Positions 7,738 through 12,497 of a stretch of DNA of 12,497 nucleotides are shown one piece after another. The stretch is from NCBI GenBank assembly GCA_041628615.1, contig JBFKOW010000108.1:1-12497 (forward strand). Reading direction: 5' to 3'. The translations under genes and the position numbers were made by a program. This DNA comes from JAMWZF01 sp041628615 (GTDB taxonomy: Bacteria; Pseudomonadota; Alphaproteobacteria; Rhodobacterales; Rhodobacteraceae). Positions within the stretch are counted from its first letter, which is position 1. Every line of letters begins with the position of its first letter. The notes beneath the pieces were generated by a model that was not told where the DNA came from, did not search any database, and was given only the letters and a program-made list of their open reading frames with translations.

Positions 7738-9828
7738 CTAACCGACCGAAATCAAACGGATCGCCCGGTCCTGTTCCATCAGCCAGAGCAGCGTCCGGGC
7801 CGCTTCGCCCCGGGGCGAGGCCAGCGCCGGGTCATCGGACAAGAGCTTGCGCGCGTCGGCCTGCGCCACCGCCATCAGCCCGGCCTGGCGTTCGAGATCG
7901 GCGATGCGGAACCGCGGCAGGCCCGACTGCGCGGTGCCGAGCACGTCGCCCGCCCCGCGCATCGCCAGGTCCTCCTCGGCGATGCGGAACCCGTCCTCGG
8001 TCTCGCGCAGGATCTCCAGCCGGCGGCGGCCGCCCTCGCTCAAGGGCGGCTGGAACATCAGCAGGCAGGTCGACTGCGCCGCGCCCCGACCCACCCGGCC
8101 GCGCAACTGGTGCAGCTGGGCCAGGCCGAAGCTCTCGGCCCGCTCGATCACCATGATCGAGGCATCGGGCACGTTCACCCCCACCTCGATCACCGTGGTC
8201 GCCACCAGCACCTTTGTGTCACCCGCAACGAATCGGGCCATCGCGGCGTCCTTGTCCTCGGGCGGCATCTGGCCGTGGACCAGCCCGACGACCCCCTCGC
8301 CCAGCACCGCGCGCAACCGCTTGAACCGGTCTTCGGCGGCGGTCAGGTCGCTGACCTCGGATTCGTCCACCAGCGGGCAGACCCAGTAGGCCTGCCGGCC
8401 CTCGGCCACCGCCTGCCGCAGCCGCTCGACCACCTCGTCGATCCGCCCCGCCGAGATCAGCGCGGTGGTGACCGGCTTGCGGCCCGGCGGCTTCTCGTCC
8501 AGCACCGAGACATCCATGTCGCCGTATTGCGCGAGGCTGAGCGACCGCGGGATCGGCGTCGCGGTCATCACCAGCACGTCGACCCCGGCCCCCTTCCCGG
8601 CCAGTTCCATCCGCTGCGCCACCCCGAAGCGGTGCTGTTCGTCCACCACCGCCAGCCGCAGGTCGCGGAACGCGACATCCGCCTGGAACACCGCATGGGT
8701 GCCGACGAGGATGTCGATCGCCCCCTCCGCCAGCGCCGCCAGCTTCGCCGCCCGGGCGGCGCCCTTGTCGCGCCCGGTCAGGATCTCGAGCCGGACCCCG
8801 GCCGCCTCGGCCAGCGGGGCGAGCCCCTCGTGATGCTGGCGGGCGAGGATCTCGGTCGGGGCCATCATCACCCCCTGCCCGCCCGCCTCCACCGCGACCA
8901 GCAGCGCCATCAGCGCCACCAGCGTCTTGCCCGCGCCGACATCGCCCTGCAGCAGCCGGTTCATCCGCCGCGCCGATCCCATGTCGGCGGCGATCTCGGC
9001 GATGGCGCGGGTCTGGGCGCCGGTGGGCGCATAGGGCAGCGAGGCGAGCACCCTGTCGCGCAGCGCGCCGGTCCCGGAAGTGACGGTGCCGCGCAGGCCG
9101 CGGGTGCGGGCGCGGGCCAGCGCGAGGGTCAACTGGTGCGCCAGCAACTCGTCATAGGCGAGCCGCTGCCGCGCCGGGGCGGTGGCAGCGAGGTCGGCAT
9201 TCGAGGCCGGGGCATGGGCGGCCAGCAGCGCCGCGCGCCAGCCGGGCCAGCCCTCGCGCACCTTCAACGCCGGGTCGATCCATTCGTCGAGCTCCGGCGC
9301 CCGGTCGAGCGCGCTGCGGGTCGCCTTGAACAGGGTCTTCTGAGCGATGCCGCCATGCTGGACGTAGACCGGCTCGAAGGCGGGGATGTCGCGGGCGGCG
9401 TCCGGGGTGACGATGTGGTCGGGGTGGCTCATCTGCGCCATGCCGTCGAACAGCTCCACCTTGCCCGACACCACCCGGCGCTGCCCGGTCGGCAGTTGCT
9501 GGCGCAGCCAGTCGGTTCGGGCGTGGAAGAACACCAGCGTGAACTCGGTCTCGGCGTCGCGGACATGGACCCGGTAGGGCCGGTTGCGGCCCGAGGGCGG
9601 GCGGTGCATCCCGATCTCCACCTCCACCGTCGCCATCGCCGGCAACACGAGGTCGCGGATCGTGGTCCGCCGCCGCCGGTCGACCCCGGCATAGGGCAAG
9701 GCGAAGACGAGGTCTCGGGGCTTCTCGATCCCGGCGCGGGCGAGGGTCTGCGCCGTCTTCGGGCCGATCCCGTCGAGACTGTCGAGCGCGCCGAACAGCG
9801 GCCAGAGGATCGCCGGGCGGCCGGTCAT
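7738..9828 (-). CDS. recG: ATP-dependent DNA helicase RecG
   Basis: RecG is a double-strand DNA translocase that regresses stalled forks and processes branched intermediates, R-loops and Holliday junctions. It has 696 residues, close to the 693 of E. coli. The N-terminal wedge domain with its OB fold (about residues 20-145) is followed by the two helicase lobes: Walker A GDVGAGKT (295-302), Walker B DEQH (396-399), motif III TATPIPR (422-428), ATTVIEVGVNVP (543-554) and motif VI QLHQLRGRVGR (571-581). The RecG-type TRG region with GTAQSG (631-636) follows. The start is fixed at 9828 by the typical LDGIGPKTAQ near the N-terminus and by the ATGA overlap with the ligA stop; the frame is open much further upstream, but only as a shadow of ligA. 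Translation is likely coupled to ligA. Confidence 0.98.
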   Translation of the reverse strand: MTGRPAILWPLFGALDSLDGIGPKTAQTLARAGIEKPRDLVFALPYAGVDRRRRTTIRDLVLPAMATVEVEIGMHRPPSGRNRPYRVHVRDAETEFTLVFFHARTDWLRQQLPTGQRRVVSGKVELFDGMAQMSHPDHIVTPDAARDIPAFEPVYVQHGGIAQKTLFKATRSALDRAPELDEWIDPALKVREGWPGWRAALLAAHAPASNADLAATAPARQRLAYDELLAHQLTLALARARTRGLRGTVTSGTGALRDRVLASLPYAPTGAQTRAIAEIAADMGSARRMNRLLQGDVGAGKTLVALMALLVAVEAGGQGVMMAPTEILARQHHEGLAPLAEAAGVRLEILTGRDKGAARAAKLAALAEGAIDILVGTHAVFQADVAFRDLRLAVVDEQHRFGVAQRMELAGKGAGVDVLVMTATPIPRSLSLAQYGDMDVSVLDEKPPGRKPVTTALISAGRIDEVVERLRQAVAEGRQAYWVCPLVDESEVSDLTAAEDRFKRLRAVLGEGVVGLVHGQMPPEDKDAAMARFVAGDTKVLVATTVIEVGVNVPDASIMVIERAESFGLAQLHQLRGRVGRGAAQSTCLLMFQPPLSEGGRRRLEILRETEDGFRIAEEDLAMRGAGDVLGTAQSGLPRFRIADLERQAGLMAVAQADARKLLSDDPALASPRGEAARTLLWLMEQDRAIRLISVG

Positions 9829-11951
9829 GCCTGCCCGATCAGGGCGAGCCAGCCGTCCTCGTCCAGCGTCTCGATCCCCAGTTCGGCGGCCTTCCTGGCC
9901 TTCGACCCGGCCCCCGGACCGGCGACGAGCAGGTCGGTCCGGGCGCTGACCGAGCCCGAGACCTTGGCGCCCAGCGCCTCGGCCCGGGCCTTGGCCTCGG
10001 CCCGGGTCATCTTCTCCAGCGTGCCGGTGAAGACGATGGTCTTGCCGGCGACCGGGCTGTCGGTGGCGGCGCGCTCGGCCGCCTGCGGGGCGAGCTGCGC
10101 CACCAGCCGGTCGATCGACGCGCGCTCGGCCTCCTGCGCGAAGGTGGTGACGAGCGAGCGGGCCATCACCGGGCCGACCCCGTCGATCCCGGTCAGGTCG
10201 TCCCATTCCGGGCCTTCCCCGGCGCGGGCCGCCGTCATCGCGGCCTCGAAGGCGTCCCAGGTGCCGTAATGGGTGGCCAGAAGCCGGGCGCCGCTTTCGC
10301 CCACGTGGCGGATGCCCAAGGCGAAGATCAGCCGGGCCAGCGGAATGTCCCGTTTCTCGGCGATCGCCCGGAACAGGTTCGCGGCGCTCTTCTCGCCCCA
10401 GCCCTCGCGGTTCTTCAACTGGGTCAGGCAGCCGGGGCCATGGCGGTCCTCCAGCGTGAAGATGTCCGCCGGCTCGCGGATCCAGCCGTCGCGGTGGAAC
10501 TCCTCGACCAGCTTCGCGCCCAGCCCCTCGATGTCGAAGGCGGCGCGGGAGACGAAATGCTTGAGCTTCTCGACCGCCTGCGCCGGGCAGATCAGGCCGC
10601 CGGTGCAGCGCCGCACCGCGTCGCCCTCCTCGCGCACGGCATCCGATCCGCAGTCCGGGCAGACCGTCGGAAAGACGTAAGGCGCTGCGCCATCGGGCCG
10701 CTGCGACAGGTCCACGTCGGCCACCTTCGGGATCACGTCGCCGGCGCGGTAGACCTGCACCCAGTCGCCCACGCGGATGTCCTTGCCGCCGCGGATCGGC
10801 TCGCCCTTGGCGCCGCGGCCGGCGATGTAGTCCTCGTTGTGCAGCGTCGCATTCGACACCACCACACCGCCCACCGTGACCGGGGTCAGCCGGGCCACCG
10901 GGCTGAGCGCGCCGGTGCGGCCGACCTGGATGTCGATCGCCTCGAGCCGGGTCCAGGCCAGTTCGGCGGGGAACTTGTGGGCGATGGCCCAGCGCGGGGT
11001 GGTGGAGCGGAAGCCCAGCCGCTCCTGAAGCCGCAGGTCGTCGACCTTGTAGACCACGCCGTCGATGTCGTAGCCCAGCGTCGCGCGCTGCGCCTCGATC
11101 CGGGCGTAGTGGGCCAGCATCTCCTCGACACCGGCGCAGAGCACGGTCAGCGGGTTGACCGCGAAACCCCACGCCGCCAGCCGCTCCAGCGCGCCGGTCT
11201 GGGTGGCGAAGACGGGGTCGCTCACCTCGCCCCAGGCATAGGCGAAGAAGCGCAGCGGCCGGGCGGCGGTAATCTTCGGGTCGAGCTGGCGCAGCGAACC
11301 CGCGGCGGCGTTGCGCGGGTTGGCGAAGGTCTTGCCGCCGGTTTCGGCCTGCCGCGCGTTCAGCGCCTCGAAATCGGCGTGGCTCATGTAGACCTCGCCG
11401 CGCACCTCGAGCACCGCCGGCGCGCCGTCGATCCGCTCGGGGATGTCGTCCACGGTGCGGGCGTTGGCGGTCACGTTCTCGCCCACCGCGCCGTCGCCCC
11501 GGGTCGCCGCCTGCACCAGCGCGCCGTCCTCGTAGCGCAGGCTGAGGCTGAGCCCGTCGATCTTGGGTTCGGCGGTGTAGGCCAGCGGGTCGTCTTCGCT
11601 GCTGCCGAGATACTTGCGGACCGAGCGGTCGAACTCGCGCACGTCCTCTGCGTCGAAGGCATTGGCCAGCGACAGCATCCGCTGCGCGTGGCGGACCTTG
11701 CCGAAGCCCTCGGCAGGGGCGGCGCCCACCGCGTCGGACGGGCTGTCGCTGCGCTTGAGATGGGGAAAGCGGGCCTCGATCGCGGCGTTGCGCCGTTTCG
11801 CGGCGTCGTAGTCGGCGTCGCTGATCTCGGGCGCGTCCTCGGCGTGGTAGGCCCGGTTGGCTCGGTGCAGCAGGCCGGCCAGCCGGTCGAGCTCGGCACG
11901 GGCCGACGCCTCGTCGAGCTGATCGATATCGCGCGTGTCGGACCCCGCCAT
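9825..11951 (-). CDS. ligA: NAD-dependent DNA ligase LigA
   Basis: LigA seals nicks in replication and repair with NAD+ as adenylate donor. It has 708 residues. Domain Ia (about 1-75) contains the NMN-binding tyrosines; the adenylation domain holds the active-site lysine Lys130 in AEPKIDGLS and RGDG (151-154), SNPRNAAAGSL-type sequence at 211-220 and DGVVYKV (297-303). The OB fold has VGRTGALSPVA (343-353). The zinc finger uses Cys431, Cys434, Cys449 and Cys455. Helix-hairpin-helix repeats follow (GIRHVGES, 546-553; GIDGVGPVMA, 588-597), then a BRCT domain (about 633-708, GKTIVFTGTLEKMTR). The ATG at 11951 has GGAGGAGG starting 5 bases upstream. It overlaps recG by 4 bases. All catalytic residues are present. 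Confidence 0.98.
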   Translation of the reverse strand: MAGSDTRDIDQLDEASARAELDRLAGLLHRANRAYHAEDAPEISDADYDAAKRRNAAIEARFPHLKRSDSPSDAVGAAPAEGFGKVRHAQRMLSLANAFDAEDVREFDRSVRKYLGSSEDDPLAYTAEPKIDGLSLSLRYEDGALVQAATRGDGAVGENVTANARTVDDIPERIDGAPAVLEVRGEVYMSHADFEALNARQAETGGKTFANPRNAAAGSLRQLDPKITAARPLRFFAYAWGEVSDPVFATQTGALERLAAWGFAVNPLTVLCAGVEEMLAHYARIEAQRATLGYDIDGVVYKVDDLRLQERLGFRSTTPRWAIAHKFPAELAWTRLEAIDIQVGRTGALSPVARLTPVTVGGVVVSNATLHNEDYIAGRGAKGEPIRGGKDIRVGDWVQVYRAGDVIPKVADVDLSQRPDGAAPYVFPTVCPDCGSDAVREEGDAVRRCTGGLICPAQAVEKLKHFVSRAAFDIEGLGAKLVEEFHRDGWIREPADIFTLEDRHGPGCLTQLKNREGWGEKSAANLFRAIAEKRDIPLARLIFALGIRHVGESGARLLATHYGTWDAFEAAMTAARAGEGPEWDDLTGIDGVGPVMARSLVTTFAQEAERASIDRLVAQLAPQAAERAATDSPVAGKTIVFTGTLEKMTRAEAKARAEALGAKVSGSVSARTDLLVAGPGAGSKARKAAELGIETLDEDGWLALIGQA

Positions 11952-11984
11952 CGCCGCCTCCTCCGGATCGCCGTGCTGGAGGGA

Positions 11985-12013
11985 GTGTTAGGGGCGCGCC
12001 CGGCGGGCGTCCA
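11985..12013 (-). promoter_or_regulatory. Possible ligA promoter
   Basis: On the minus strand TGGACG (12013-12008) and TAACAC (11990-11985) are 17 bases apart, with 4/6 and 3/6 matches to the sigma-70 consensus. Transcription would begin near 11978, giving a leader of about 27 bases. The spacer is G/C-only and palindromic around GGGCGCGCCC. Weak evidence by eye. Confidence 0.25.
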
Positions 12014-12260
12014 GTCCGGCGCATGTCGCCGCCGCGCGTGGAGCCTCCGCGCGGGGGACCGCACGGCGCGAAGCCCGCGCGCCCCCTGCCCTCGCCGGCC
12101 CGCCCCGAAGACCGCGCCCGGACCGGCGGCGCGGCGGCTGCCGGGCCGTGCCGCCGGGCCGGGGGCGAAGGGTCCGGCACGTCGCGGTAACCGGAACTGG
12201 AACCGGGTCGCGGCGACAGGGCGGAACGGGGGGCCGGCAGCGGGTTCCGCAGGCGGGCAC
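12014..12260. other. GC-rich non-coding region upstream of ligA
   Basis: I see no gene here. Open frames on both strands are arginine/proline/alanine-rich with no family features or ribosome sites. CCGCGCG (12032-12038) and CGCGCGG (12048-12054) form a 7-bp hairpin without a T run. From about 12200 onward the sequence resembles a decayed copy of the 88-bp repeat that follows (shared GGAACCGG near 12199, GGCAGCGG, and CGAGGAACCGG at the junction). Confidence 0.5.
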
Positions 12261-12497
12261 GAGGAACCGGCGCGCAACAGCGACCGGTTCGGCCAACGGC
12301 GGGGGACGCCGGCCACGGAAACGGGCAGCGGACACCCGGTGCGGACCCGAGGAACCGGCACGCAACAGCAACCGGTTCGGCCAACGGCGGGGGACGCAGG
12401 CCACGAAAACGGGCAGTGGACACCCGGTGCGGACCCGAGGAACCGGCGCGCAACAGCAACCGGTTCGGCCAACGGCGGGGGACGCAGGCCACGGAAA
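12261..12497. repeat. 88-bp tandem repeat array, continuing past the window edge
   Basis: Units begin with GAGGAACCGG at 12261, 12349 and 12437, exactly 88 bases apart. Two complete copies differ at 5 of 88 positions; the third copy (61 bases seen) differs from each of the others at 2. Each unit holds a 7-bp inverted repeat, GAACCGG...CCGGTTC with a 13-base loop (12264-12270 and 12284-12290 in the first), and copies 2 and 3 contain the palindrome AACCGGTT. Because 88 is not a multiple of 3, a reading frame crossing the array shifts at each unit, so the repeat is not under protein-repeat constraint. It lies about 310 bases upstream of ligA. Its length and what lies beyond are not visible. Confidence 0.9.

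Noticed and set aside
11988..12404. Minus-strand frame of 138 codons upstream of ligA, including the repeat
   Set aside because: Arg/Pro/Ala-rich, no ribosome site, and it crosses the 88-bp array, whose period shifts frame; treated as non-coding.
9829..12492. A minus-strand frame open from the right edge through ligA into recG, which would give a 1584-residue protein
   Set aside because: The part beyond 9828 is the out-of-frame shadow of ligA and the repeat array, rich in Arg/Ala/Pro/Gly. RecG homology begins at the ATG at 9828.

Overview
The window looks like a chromosomal segment from a GC-rich alphaproteobacterium, most likely of the Rhodobacterales (Rhodobacteraceae). The GyrA, TrmFO, HisI and NifU-like proteins read like that group. 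TrmFO is used instead of the TrmA found in E. coli, and the third positions of codons are strongly G/C. This is mostly housekeeping DNA, with no insertion sequence, phage gene, CRISPR array, rRNA or tRNA that I can see.

Layout, plus strand: the 3' part of gyrA (the window opens about 20 residues before the catalytic tyrosine); an exported, barrel-like outer-membrane protein gene split by an in-frame TAA; a terminator-like hairpin; then a tight cluster of trmFO, a class I SAM methyltransferase and gluQRS. Next comes hisI on the minus strand, convergent with gluQRS and divergent from a NifU/IscU-like scaffold gene on the plus strand.

Layout, minus strand, right half, read right to left: ligA and recG overlap by 4 bases and are surely co-transcribed. 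After 133 bases comes a 40-codon membrane-protein gene, below the usual ORF length cut-off, with an excellent ribosome-binding site. Its upstream region is unusually A/T-rich and holds a GAAC-N7-GAAC direct repeat (the alphaproteobacterial LexA/SOS pattern) and a TTAACCAT motif (CtrA pattern). An intrinsic terminator on the same strand closes the unit about 170 bases after its stop. The right edge, upstream of ligA, is a non-coding GC-rich stretch that ends in an 88-bp tandem repeat array running off the window.

How the genes fit together: gyrA, ligA and recG serve DNA topology, ligation and fork rescue. trmFO and gluQRS both modify tRNA (m5U54, and glutamylated queuosine in tRNA-Asp), with an uncharacterised methyltransferase between them. 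hisI belongs to histidine synthesis and the NifU-like protein probably to Fe-S assembly. The best candidate for something undescribed is the 40-aa single-pass membrane protein with SOS-like and CtrA-like sites beside recG. By size, topology and likely control it resembles SOS-induced division inhibitors such as Caulobacter SidA, but I claim no sequence homology.
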